Of a DNA stretch of 64,000 bases, positions 8,708 through 18,600 are shown one piece after another. The stretch covers positions 434,001-498,000 of the forward strand of contig NZ_JARKMY010000009.1 of NCBI RefSeq assembly GCF_029360725.1. The letters run 5' to 3'. Position numbers and translations under genes: made by a program. This DNA comes from Chryseolinea sp. H1M3-3. Lineage in GTDB: Bacteria; Bacteroidota; Bacteroidia; Cytophagales; Cyclobacteriaceae. The first letter of the stretch is position 1. Each line of letters opens with the position of its first letter. The notes under the pieces are model-generated. The model was not told the DNA's origin and ran no database searches. It saw nothing but the letters and a program-made list of their open reading frames with translations.

Positions 8708-11101
8708 TTATTCCGTTCGTAATGCATCAATCGGATTTGCTCTTGCTGCCCGAATCGAGCGGTAACCGATTGTTAGCATAGAAATTATTAGCGTCAATAA
8801 AAACCCGGCTAAGAATTCAAGACCCGTCATGCTGTATTTATAGGCAAAGTTGCTAAGCCATTTTTGCATAAAGTAGTACGCCAACGGTGCGGATAACAGG
8901 AATGAGATTCCGATTAACACAACGAACTCCTTGGATAACAAACCTACGATCTGACCAACCGACGCGCCAAAAGTTTTCCGGATTCCGATTTCTTTGATCT
9001 TCTGTTGTACCATGAAAGAAACAAGTCCCAAAAGACCGATACATCCGATAAAAATAGCAACTACTGAAAAGAAGCCCATAATGTACGAATTGCGTTTCTC
9101 CGCGTCGTAAAAATGGTCTATCTGGTCGTCTAGAAAAGTGTGCTCAAATACATATTTTGGATAAACCGACTCCCATGTATTTTGAATTTGCCGGATAGTA
9201 TTTTGCAGGTCGTTAGTATTTAAACGAACCGCACCAACATAATAGCTATCCATGCCGGCCAGAATGATAACGGGTGATAATTGAAACTGTAATGGAGTTG
9301 GATTAAAGTCTTTAACGACACCCATAATAACTGATTTTTTTCCCCACATGTCCACAGGCGTTCCGATAGCGTCTGCTGGGTTTTGGAATCCCAACGTTTT
9401 GACAAACTTTTCATTTACAACGAAACGGTTAGCCGTGTCCGATGGAATAATACCTTCTCCGTATGTCAGGTTTAATCCATAGGTTTTTAAAAAACCCTCA
9501 TCAGCAAACTTTACGTTGGTATATGCTTTCACAACATCGTTTTTTACTGTAGCGGCAAACTCACCACCCCAGGAACTTTGTGACGTTGCCCCAGTATTAC
9601 TCATGGCTATAGATTCAACCCCTGAAATTGTAAGCAGCCTTTCTTTTAATGTCTGAATAAATTCCTTTTTATTTTCCGGCAAAGGAAATTCTATCACGGC
9701 TTCACTATTGAGGCCTAGCGGCTGCGACATGAAGTGATTAATTTGCTTAGCGGTAATAATCGTGGTAATAACAAGCCCTTGTGCTATGAATAATTGAAAC
9801 ACAATTAATGTTCGTCGGAGAATAAGGCCTTCACCATAAGAGGCGATGCCTTTTAATGTGGTTGCAGGTTGAAATCTTGCAAGCCTGATGGCAGGATATA
9901 TTCCCGCCAGTGTGGTTACAAGTATGGGCAGAAAAACCAAATAAGCGATGGTCAGTCCATCAAACATCGAAAAGAAACTGAGACGGTATGTGAGAACAGG
10001 CTGAAGATTAATTAACAACAATTCGGATAGTCCCGCGGAAATAATTAGTGCAAGTAATGAGATAAGAAATGTTTCGCCCATGAACTGCCAGATAAGCTGA
10101 CTGCGACTGCTACCCAAAGTTTTTCTTACACCCGCTTCTTTTGATCTTTTGATAATCAATACTGTATTGAGATTGATAAAATTGATGCAGGCAGTCATTA
10201 ACAATAAGATACCAATGGAAGAAAGAGACAGCAATGTTACTTTTGACACAACCCTGTGGCTGAAGTTGTGAAACCTCGTATCCGTATGAACATCGTTGAG
10301 TGGCTGCAAAAAATATCTTCGGGACTTTCCATCTTCCTCGTTATCCCCCGTAAAATATTTTAAATGCCAGTCTTTAAGCTTTGAATTAAAATCTTCTTGG
10401 GTAGTTGATTTATTCAGTTTAACATAACAATTTATAGAGGAAGCCGCAGCTCCCCAACCTTCCCACCCCCGTTTATCTTTTCCCAGGCGGGATGATAAAA
10501 TCAATTCGAACGAAAAATCGGTATTGAGCGGTGGGTCTGCTATTACGCCGGTAATCGTAACATCAAATTGATTGTTGAAATTAATGACTTTGTTTAAAGC
10601 AGGTTCATTACCGAAGTATTTCCTCGCGAGGGAGGCTGTGATTATAGCAGTCTTTTCGGCTGTTAATGAATTATCATTGCCCGCAATCCATTCATGCTTA
10701 AAAATTTTAAGGTATTCGGGGTCCACAAAGACAACCTTTTTTTCTTTAAATCGATTTTCACTGCCATCATCTTTTGTAATGGTGATCACGGGATCGTCTA
10801 AATTGTTATCCACGATGGACACATATTGAAGATCAGCAAAATCCTGACGCAACGCTTCGGGTAGCGGATAAGTCATTCCCGAACCATATCCAGGTTTGTC
10901 TGACTTTGTGAACATGGTCACGATTCTATAGATACGATCGCTTTCCGGATGAAAATTATCATAGCTAAGTTCGAACCTAACAATTAGAAAAATGACAATA
11001 GAACAAGTGATGCCCAGCGCTAAACCAAAAACATTGACAAGTGCATGGCCCTTGTTTTTAATGATGGAGCGAAAGGCTATTAAAAGATAGTTACGGACCA
11101 T
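8708..11101 (-). CDS. FtsX/MacB-type ABC transporter permease (no ATPase domain)
   Basis: This is a 797-residue permease with the same double FtsX architecture as the gene after it: N-terminal helix, MacB-like periplasmic domain, three helices, a second periplasmic part and three final helices. Coupling motifs SKEAGVRKTLG and IKEIGIRKTFGAS are present. The start MVRNYLLIAFRSI at 11101 is the family's typical N-terminus; the longer frame begins with TTG at 11113. It faces a divergent sigma-54-type response regulator across 233 bp, and that region holds a perfect palindrome and a near -24/-12 element pointing at this gene. I infer that the two permease genes form an operon under that regulator. 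Substrate unknown. Confidence 0.88.
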   Translation of the reverse strand: MVRNYLLIAFRSIIKNKGHALVNVFGLALGITCSIVIFLIVRFELSYDNFHPESDRIYRIVTMFTKSDKPGYGSGMTYPLPEALRQDFADLQYVSIVDNNLDDPVITITKDDGSENRFKEKKVVFVDPEYLKIFKHEWIAGNDNSLTAEKTAIITASLARKYFGNEPALNKVINFNNQFDVTITGVIADPPLNTDFSFELILSSRLGKDKRGWEGWGAAASSINCYVKLNKSTTQEDFNSKLKDWHLKYFTGDNEEDGKSRRYFLQPLNDVHTDTRFHNFSHRVVSKVTLLSLSSIGILLLMTACINFINLNTVLIIKRSKEAGVRKTLGSSRSQLIWQFMGETFLISLLALIISAGLSELLLINLQPVLTYRLSFFSMFDGLTIAYLVFLPILVTTLAGIYPAIRLARFQPATTLKGIASYGEGLILRRTLIVFQLFIAQGLVITTIITAKQINHFMSQPLGLNSEAVIEFPLPENKKEFIQTLKERLLTISGVESIAMSNTGATSQSSWGGEFAATVKNDVVKAYTNVKFADEGFLKTYGLNLTYGEGIIPSDTANRFVVNEKFVKTLGFQNPADAIGTPVDMWGKKSVIMGVVKDFNPTPLQFQLSPVIILAGMDSYYVGAVRLNTNDLQNTIRQIQNTWESVYPKYVFEHTFLDDQIDHFYDAEKRNSYIMGFFSVVAIFIGCIGLLGLVSFMVQQKIKEIGIRKTFGASVGQIVGLLSKEFVVLIGISFLLSAPLAYYFMQKWLSNFAYKYSMTGLEFLAGFLLTLIISMLTIGYRSIRAARANPIDALRTE

Positions 11102-11179
11102 AGCAGTTGACAAGTTTATTGAAGACCAAATTGCTTAAGGTAATCTACAACGCCACGTAGTTTTACCTTGCTCTTCGCT

Positions 11180-11195
11180 ACCAAAGGAGATGCCA
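11180..11195 (-). promoter_or_regulatory. Possible sigma-54 (-24/-12) promoter for the permease pair
   Basis: On the minus strand, TGGCA (11195-11191) is followed after six bases by TTGG (11184-11181). The spacing equals that of the sigma-54 consensus TGGCAC-N5-TTGC, but the last conserved C is a G, so the -12 box is imperfect. A transcript from here would have a leader of about 65-70 bases before the ATG at 11101. The idea is supported mainly by the adjacent sigma-54-type activator gene. Confidence 0.3.
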
Positions 11196-11258
11196 TGCTT
11201 GTAAATCACTATAGATCAATAAATTACACCTATTTACAAGCGCATCCATAAAAAAATG

Positions 11259-11276
11259 TGTATCGTTTACGATACA
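11259..11276. promoter_or_regulatory. Perfect 18-bp palindrome, probable regulator binding site
   Basis: TGTATCGTTTACGATACA has two 8-bp arms around a 2-bp centre. A further half-site GATACATT occurs at 11294-11301, repeating 11271-11278. The palindrome lies 64 bp upstream of the possible sigma-54 promoter of the permease pair and 59 bp before the response-regulator start at 11335. Enhancer-binding regulators of the NtrC type bind such dyads, so it may serve both activation of the permeases and autoregulation. Confidence 0.5.
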
Positions 11277-11334
11277 TTGTACTGTTTGCATTTGATACAT
11301 TTTTTAAGACCTTTATCGTTATTCTGTCCCGCAT

Positions 11335-12705
11335 ATGATAGCAGCAAACATATTAATAATTGATGACGACCGCGATGTTTTGGAGACCGCTCGGATGTTT
11401 CTTAAACAAGAGTTCACAAACATTCAGATCGAAGAAAATCCTGAGCGAATCCCAACGCTTGTAAGATCAAACGAATACGATGTCATACTGCTTGACATGA
11501 ATTTTAAAAAAGGCGTCAATGATGGAGAAGCAGGTTTCTATTGGCTGAACCAGATTCTAACGTATGATTCACAGGCGGTAGTTATTTTAATAACGGCTTA
11601 TGGCGAAGTAGATCTGGCTGTTAAGGCAATGAAAAACGGCGCTGTAGATTTTATTCTTAAGCCATGGAAGAATCAGAAACTATTGGGTACAATCTTATCA
11701 GCAATCCAACTTCGAAAATCCAAAAAGGAAGTAGAAAAGTTAAAAGTCACACAAGAAAAACTGGCGGACGCAATGGATCTGCCCTTCCAGGATTTTATCG
11801 GCGGATCTGCGGCAATTGAACGTGTTCATGAAATCATTGACCGCGTGGCGTCAACAGATGCCAATGTATTAATTCTGGGAGAGAATGGAACCGGAAAAGA
11901 ACTTGTTGCCCGGGAACTACACCGAAAATCGCAACGAAAAAGTAATGTATTCATCAGCGTTGACTTGGGCTCTATTACGGAAACACTTTTTGAAAGCGAA
12001 CTTTTTGGGCATGTAAAAGGTGCCTTTACCGATGCTAAACACGATAAACCCGGACGTTTTGAAATCGCTTCAGGAGGAACAATATTCCTGGACGAAATCG
12101 GTAATCTAACCTTACCGTTGCAATCGAAATTGCTAACAGTATTACAAAACAGAAAGGTGCAACGCGTTGGATCAAACGTGGCAATCCCGATTGATTTCCG
12201 CCTCATTTGCGCTACCAATATGCCCTTGCATGAAATGGTTTATGAAAAGAATTTCAGACAGGATCTTTTATACCGGATCAACACCGTTGAAATTCGGGTA
12301 CCTCCCCTTCGCGAGCGGGCCGAGGATTTACCGCTGCTGCTCGACTTTTTTTTGCAACGGTATACTTTGAAATACAAGCGTCCTGGTATCAGAATTGATA
12401 AATCAATCATCAACAAACTCCAAAAATATCCCTGGCCGGGTAACATTCGCGAACTTCAACACGCCGTAGAACGCGCAGTAATTTTATGCGATAGTAAAGT
12501 TATACAGTCAAGTGAGCTATTGCTAACCACGACTCGTCCGTTGCCAAAAAAAGACAATCACCCGGTTACACTGGACGATATGGAGAAACAGTTTATCCAG
12601 CAGTCGCTTCAGGATCACAACGGAAATGTAAGCACTACCGCCCGAACGTTGGGAATGACACGCACAGCGTTGTATCGAAGAATGAAAAAACATGGATTGC
12701 ACTAA
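11335..12705 (+). CDS. Sigma-54-dependent response regulator, NtrC family
   Basis: This 456-residue cytoplasmic regulator has three domains. The receiver (about 1-125) has the acidic pocket DDD at 10-12, phospho-acceptor Asp54 and Lys109. The AAA+ domain (about 153-380) has Walker A GENGTGKE at 182-189, the sigma-54 contact loop GAFTDA at 229-234 in place of the common GAFTGA, Walker B at 250-255 (TIFLDE) and a C-terminal WPGNIREL motif. A Fis-type helix-turn-helix occupies about 433-455. Phosphorylation should drive assembly of an ATPase ring that opens sigma-54 promoters. It is divergent from the two permeases, and the histidine kinase follows after 135 bp on the same strand, so the three form a likely regulatory unit. 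Confidence 0.93.
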   Translation: MIAANILIIDDDRDVLETARMFLKQEFTNIQIEENPERIPTLVRSNEYDVILLDMNFKKGVNDGEAGFYWLNQILTYDSQAVVILITAYGEVDLAVKAMKNGAVDFILKPWKNQKLLGTILSAIQLRKSKKEVEKLKVTQEKLADAMDLPFQDFIGGSAAIERVHEIIDRVASTDANVLILGENGTGKELVARELHRKSQRKSNVFISVDLGSITETLFESELFGHVKGAFTDAKHDKPGRFEIASGGTIFLDEIGNLTLPLQSKLLTVLQNRKVQRVGSNVAIPIDFRLICATNMPLHEMVYEKNFRQDLLYRINTVEIRVPPLRERAEDLPLLLDFFLQRYTLKYKRPGIRIDKSIINKLQKYPWPGNIRELQHAVERAVILCDSKVIQSSELLLTTTRPLPKKDNHPVTLDDMEKQFIQQSLQDHNGNVSTTARTLGMTRTALYRRMKKHGLH

Positions 12706-12840
12706 CCTGCTTTGCACTAATACATGCTTCTTTAGCGCTCTAGACATTTAAATAATATAGTGGAATAAGCTCGGCAATAACTTCTAACTTTCTTTTGAGA
12801 ATGCAGCGGTGAAAAAACTAATTATTAGAAATCCGATTAA

Positions 12841-14190
12841 ATGAAACGATTCTCCTTCCAAGTCATCCTAAGAATTGTATTGATCATTCTGAATGCCATC
12901 CTGATCGCATGGATAATTGGGGATATGCGCCTTTTCTTCAATCAGCTTACACTGGTGCTAATACTCGTTATACAGGTGTGGGAATTGATCCACTATATCA
13001 ATCATACAAATCGCGAGCTAACGCGATTATTTTTAGCAATCAAGTATGCTGATTTCTCCGTTACTTTTAATCAAAACAAACTTGGTAAATCGTTCAAAGG
13101 CTTACAGGAAAGTATGATTGAGATTGTTGAAGCCTACAGACATGTAAAAATCGAAAAGGAAGCACAATATCATTTCCTTCAACAACTCGTTAATCAAATT
13201 CAAGTTGGAATTATTTCGTTGCAAGACGAAAAAATCATTTTTATGAACCCTGTGGCTGAGGAAATTGCAGGCGTGCAAAATGTCAAAAATTGGAAAATAT
13301 TTGAACAGCTTAACCCTGCGTTGGCTGCCGAACTCCATGAAGACGGGAAAAAACTTGTTGAAATAAAATCAAAAAATGGGGCAAAAATTCTTGCAATGGA
13401 AGTCAGCACGCTGATGATGGTGGATAAGCATTACAAACTAATCACCCTTCAAGATATAAATTCAGAAATAGAACAAAAAGAAATTGAAGCATGGCACAAA
13501 CTTATCCGCATACTGACGCATGAAATAATGAACTCTGTGACGCCGATTTCATCATTGAGTGAAACGATGCAAAGTATGTTGAGTGATAAGCACGGAGATC
13601 AAAAATCGTTGAATGACCTTCATGACGAAACAATAAAAGATGTCCGTTTCTCTTTAAGCACCATTCAAAAACGCAGTGAAAGCTTGCTCGATTTTGTTGA
13701 CAATTATCGCAAGCTAACTCGGGTACCCAAACCGAACGTTGAATCGGTTATTATTAAGCCCATGCTGGAATCAGTTGAAGACCTGATGCGCGAAGAATTA
13801 GCCAGACAATCCATTCAGCTTAAACTTCATTTTGAAAACCACAATGAGGTGTTGCAAATTGATAGAGCGCTGATCGAACAGGTTATTATCAACCTGTTAA
13901 AAAATAGCATTCATGCTTTAGAAACCAGTACGACCAAACATATTAACATTCGATGTTATCAAGAAGGTAAGAATAGAATTATTGAAGTGGCCGATACCGG
14001 TAAGGGCATTCCTGAAAAAGAATTAAAAGACATTTTTATTCCTTTTTTCTCAACCAGGAAAGAGGGTTCTGGCATTGGGCTCAGTCTGTCGAAACAAATC
14101 ATGAGTTCACATGGCGGCCGAATCAGAGTCACATCCAAGGTAAATGAAGGAACTTCTTTCTACCTGGTATTTAAGAACATGAAGCGCTAG
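12841..14190 (+). CDS. Sensor histidine kinase, NtrY/AtoS-like
   Basis: This 449-residue kinase is the likely partner of the regulator upstream. Two membrane helices (about 8-28 and 34-54) enclose only a few residues, so there is almost no periplasmic sensor; signals are probably read in the membrane or inside the cell. A PAS-like region spans about 110-210. The phospho-acceptor His227 sits in ILTHEIMNSVTPISS. The ATPase domain has the N box (NLLKNSIHAL), the G1 box DTGKGIP near 385 and the G2 box GSGIGLSLS near 408. All catalytic boxes are intact. Together with the NtrC-type regulator and neighbouring FtsX permeases this is an arrangement known in Bacteroidota, often linked to envelope stress; that role is inference. 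Confidence 0.92.
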   Translation: MKRFSFQVILRIVLIILNAILIAWIIGDMRLFFNQLTLVLILVIQVWELIHYINHTNRELTRLFLAIKYADFSVTFNQNKLGKSFKGLQESMIEIVEAYRHVKIEKEAQYHFLQQLVNQIQVGIISLQDEKIIFMNPVAEEIAGVQNVKNWKIFEQLNPALAAELHEDGKKLVEIKSKNGAKILAMEVSTLMMVDKHYKLITLQDINSEIEQKEIEAWHKLIRILTHEIMNSVTPISSLSETMQSMLSDKHGDQKSLNDLHDETIKDVRFSLSTIQKRSESLLDFVDNYRKLTRVPKPNVESVIIKPMLESVEDLMREELARQSIQLKLHFENHNEVLQIDRALIEQVIINLLKNSIHALETSTTKHINIRCYQEGKNRIIEVADTGKGIPEKELKDIFIPFFSTRKEGSGIGLSLSKQIMSSHGGRIRVTSKVNEGTSFYLVFKNMKR

Positions 14191-14281
14191 TATTGGTTTT
14201 ATTCTGCTGCCTAGTCTTTTCTGCATTTAGAACTTTATATCGTTCGATTGTTTCTTCTGGTATAAGAATTTATTTTGGGGT

Positions 14282-15184
14282 ATGAATAGGAGAAATTGCC
14301 TGCATTCGATCTCGGCGTTAGGTTTGTTACCTTTTACAACTCCATGGCTGTTGATGGAAGATTCAATAACAAAGCGCGCAATTCCTTCCTCAAACGAAAC
14401 GATCCCTGTCGTTGGGTTAGGAACATGGCAGACATTTGATGTGGGTGATAATGAAGCTGAGCGCGACCCACTCAAAAAGGTATTGCAGATACTCATTGAG
14501 AAAGGTGGAAGCGTGGTAGATAGCTCGCCAATGTATGGCAGCTCGGAAAAAGTAGTCGGTGATCTTTCGACAGAATTAAGATTGAATGACAAATTGTTTA
14601 TTGCCACTAAAGTTTGGACTACCGGTGAGCAAGCGGGCATTCGCCAGATGACGAATTCATTGTCATTATTGAAAAGAAAATCCATCGACTTAATGCAAAT
14701 CCATAACCTGATGGATTGGGAAACGCACCTTAAAACGTTGAGAGAATGGAAACAGCAGGGAAAAATACGATACATCGGCATTACGCATTACACCGAAAGC
14801 GCATATCCCAATATTGAACGGATTTTAAAAACCACTACTATAGATTTTCTGCAGATCAATTATTCCATGCTGAGCCGGAAAGCTGAAGAAAGATTATTCC
14901 CGTTGGCTCAGGAAAAAAAAGTTGCTGTTATTATTAATCAACCGTTCGAAGAAGGCGCCCTTTTTAGTCGCGTCAAAGGAAAAACGTTACCGGTATGGGC
15001 TAAAGAGTTTGACTGTAACAGTTGGGGGCAATTCTTTTTAAAGTTTATACTCGCTCAGCCGGCGGTCACATGTGTTATCCCAGGTACGTCCAAGCCTCAT
15101 CACATGGCAGATAATATTGGTGCTGCTTTTGGAAAACTTCCCACCGAAAGTCACCGAGCTCAAATGCTGAAAATGATTGAGTGA
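14282..15184 (+). CDS. Aldo/keto reductase, probably exported
   Basis: This 300-residue protein is an NAD(P)H-dependent oxidoreductase of the aldo/keto reductase fold. The tetrad can be seen: Asp in VVDSSPMYGSSE with Tyr five residues later, Lys in ATKVW, and His in LMQIHNLMDW. The C-terminal cofactor region contains TCVIPGTSKP. It is slightly shorter than typical members. The N-terminus MNRRNCLHSISALGLLPF resembles a twin-arginine signal (RRNCL followed by a hydrophobic stretch), so it may be exported folded with its cofactor; the match to the Tat consensus is partial. It stands alone between the histidine kinase and the SusC locus. Substrate unknown. Confidence 0.85.
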   Translation: MNRRNCLHSISALGLLPFTTPWLLMEDSITKRAIPSSNETIPVVGLGTWQTFDVGDNEAERDPLKKVLQILIEKGGSVVDSSPMYGSSEKVVGDLSTELRLNDKLFIATKVWTTGEQAGIRQMTNSLSLLKRKSIDLMQIHNLMDWETHLKTLREWKQQGKIRYIGITHYTESAYPNIERILKTTTIDFLQINYSMLSRKAEERLFPLAQEKKVAVIINQPFEEGALFSRVKGKTLPVWAKEFDCNSWGQFFLKFILAQPAVTCVIPGTSKPHHMADNIGAAFGKLPTESHRAQMLKMIE

Positions 15185-15628
15185 CCAGTATTGGCAGCGA
15201 TGCTTTAGGTATAATTTTTCAATATTGAATTGTGATAAGCCGCCAACCGGTATCTAAAACAAAAAAAGTTACTTTATTCTCCACTTTTATGTATAAATTA
15301 ATGATGGGATAACGTTCTTCGATCAGGACGACGTCAGGATTTAATAACTTGTGTCCCGTTATGTCGCAGTTTGAAACCTTTATGTCGAGGTTTCAAAACC
15401 GTAACTTGTTCTTTCTTGTTAAATATTTAATTTTAGAAAAAGTACACGCATAGCCTATGAATAGAATTTACTAAACTTTCCTATTCATATTTTTCTTTAT
15501 TCATTCAGTTGCTTCCAGGTTTTGAGCCCCCTGAAATAGCTGTTTATTAGAGCCAAGTGGACTGTAGTTGTACGGTGGACCAGGGTTTAAAAACCCTAAA
15601 AGATTGGTATTAGCTCAATTACGCTACA
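15185..15628. other. 444-bp non-coding region upstream of SusC, with two dyads
   Basis: No gene is evident. The stretch holds an inverted repeat with 9-bp arms (TTTGAAACC at 15370-15378, GGTTTCAAA at 15389-15397), each arm preceded by TATGTCG, and a 16-bp palindrome AGGGTTTAAAAACCCT at 15582-15597, 32 bp before the SusC start. They are candidate operators or leader-RNA structures for the uptake operon. I found no confident -33/-7 promoter. Confidence 0.45.
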
Positions 15629-18600
15629 ATGAAGAAATTTCTACTCTCAGGAATAGTGCTGTTTTTTGGAAGCCTGATTTCCGTTTCTGCACAAGAAACT
15701 AAAGTCACCGGTAAAGTAGTTTCAGCCAAGGACGGCTCCGAACTGCCGGGCGTAAATATTCAAATCAAGGGTACCAGCCAGGGAACCATAACCAACGGTT
15801 TGGGCACATTTGAATTGATGGTACGATCTCCCAACGACACGTTAATCTTTTCATTTATCGGATACCTGACTCAACAAACTATTGTCGGCCAGCGGACAAC
15901 TGTAAACATTCAGTTAGAAACAGATGCAACCGAACTTGAAGAGGTTGTTATTACCGGCTTTCAGGATGTTGAGAAAAAGCTATTCACTGGTTCGTCGGTC
16001 AACTTGAAAATGGCCGATCTCCGGATTACTGGAATGACGGATGCCAGTCAGATGCTGGAAGGTCGCGTAGCAGGTGTTACCGTCGATAATGTTTCAGGTA
16101 CTTTCGGAACGAATCCCAAGATCCGTATTCGCGGAAATACCTCTATCAATGGAGATTCCCAGCCACTCATGGTGGTCGACGGCGTGATCCTTGAAGATTT
16201 GAACTCAGTCAGCGCCGACGATATCATAACAGGAAATGCGAACACACTTACTACCTCATCTATTGCGGGTATCAACCCAGACGATATTCAATCTTACCAG
16301 GTGCTAAAAGACGCTTCGGCAACTGCCCTTTACGGTACGCGCGCTAAGAATGGTGTTATTGTTATCACGACAAAAAAAGGACGTAGTGGTGCGACCCGTG
16401 TAAATTATTCTGGCAATCTCTCTTTTCATTTAAGACCGTCCTATTCGCAATTTGATATCATGAACTCCGTAGATGAGATGTCGGTTTACCGCGAACTGTA
16501 CGAAAAGGGATTGATCGATATTACCACTTCAGTAAGGGCACAAAATTATGGTTCGCTGGGAAAAATGTTCTCTTTGATTTCTGAACACGAGATTGATTGG
16601 GGAGTTAATGGAACATTGAATGAAGAATTTTTAAATCAATATGAAACGGCAAATACCGATTGGTTCGATGTACTTTTTAAGGATTATTCCCTACAACAAC
16701 AACATTCGGTAAGCCTGACTTCCGGAACTGAGAAGCATAACAGCTATTATTCTTTAAGCTTTCTTAACGATAACGGTCAGACGATTGCGGATAATGTTAA
16801 GCGATATGCTGCGACGGCAAAAAACAGTTTTCTCTTTTCTCCTAAGTTATCCTTGGACCTAAAACTCACAGCCAATTACCGTAACCAACGTGTGCCAGGT
16901 ACGCAAAATCGAGATTTTGATCCTATCACCGGTAGATTTAAAAGAGATTTCGACATCAACCCATTAAGCTATGCGCTGAATACCAGTCGTGCGATAAGGC
17001 CTTATGATAGCCGGGGAAATCTCGAATATTTTCGCAGAAACTATGCTCCTTTTAATATCCTGCGTGAGCTGGAATTGAATTACATCAACATTGATGTGGG
17101 AGACATCTCCACCCAGGCGGATGTGACTTATAATATTCTTGAAAATTTATCTATAAGGAGTACGATTCAGGGACGTTATGCCACCACGAAACGCGAACAT
17201 GTGATTCATGAACGTTCGAATCAGGCAGAAGCTTATCGCGCCGATGATACGCAATATATTCAGGATGCAAATACGCTCCTTTATAAAGATCCGAATGATC
17301 CCACTGCACCCCCTAAAGTGGTATTGCCTGAAGGTGGTTTTAATAATATTGATGAAGACGAGCTGAAATACTTCTACGTAAGAAATAGTTTGGACTGGTC
17401 AACGACCATTAATTCAATTCATAACATCACAGTCCTGGCGGGTCAGGAAATAAAATATACAAATCGCTTAAGCCGAAGAGCGGATGGTATTGGAGTTGTT
17501 TATGAAAGTGGAGGAGTTGTACGGACTGATCCTTTGATGATCGATTTCCTAAACCGACAAGGCATCAGCATTTTTGAATTGTCCACTGACCGTGAACGTT
17601 TCGCCGGTTTTTTTCTTAACGGAGCGTATTCATTCAATGATAAATATGTCTTCAATGGAACCATACGATATGATGGCTCGAACCGGTTGGGAAAAAGTAA
17701 CGCGGCAAGATACCTTCCCACATGGAATGTCAGCGCAGCCTGGAACCTGGATAAGGAATCATTCATGAATCTTTCATTTCTGGATTATTTAAAACTCAGG
17801 GCCACGTATGGGCTATCTGCTAATCTGGGGCCAAATACCAGTGCACTTTTGAACTTGCGCTCCGATGTCACCCTAAGGCCAAGCGATGCGGAATCATATC
17901 TCTACATTCAGGATCTCGAAAATTCAGATTTAACATGGGAGAAGTTAAAGGAATTTAATGTGGGTATCGACTATGGAATTTACAATAGCAACATCACTGG
18001 TACCGTCGATGTATACGCGCGGAATTCATACGACCTTATTGGTCTGTTCCAGACCAGTGGTGTTGGAGGAAACGCTTTTAAAAATGGTAATTATGCCGAC
18101 ATGAGATCGGAAGGATTCGAGGTTTCCCTTAATACGGTAAATCTACGGCGGGGAGATTTCAGCTGGATGACGAATTTTAATATCGGATATTCCCGTGATC
18201 GTATTACCCGTTTGGAATTTAATCCGCGATTGGGCGATGCCATTGTTCAAGGGGGTGCGGCTGTATTGGGCGGACCACGCCGCGGATTGTTTTCCACTAA
18301 ATTTGCCGGACTGGACTATCGGGGCATTCCACAATTTTATGATGGCGATGGCGAAATTGTCTATAATTTTGATCTTCAAGATCGTGATAATCTTACCCAA
18401 ATTTTAAAATATGAGGGCCCTGCTGAACCCAGAGGTGCCGGAGGATTTGGCAACATTTTTAATTACAAGAATTTCTCATTGAATGTTTTTCTTTCCTTTA
18501 AGTTCGACTACAAAATCAGGCTCGATGATGCATTCAGACCGACTTATACCGATTTTAATTCCTTGTCCAAGAGTTTTATCAACCGCTGGATGGTTCCTGG

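Noticed and set aside
14227-14781. 184-codon open frame on the minus strand opposite the aldo/keto reductase
   Set aside because: The plus-strand protein has the full catalytic tetrad. The reverse frame has unlikely composition and no motif.
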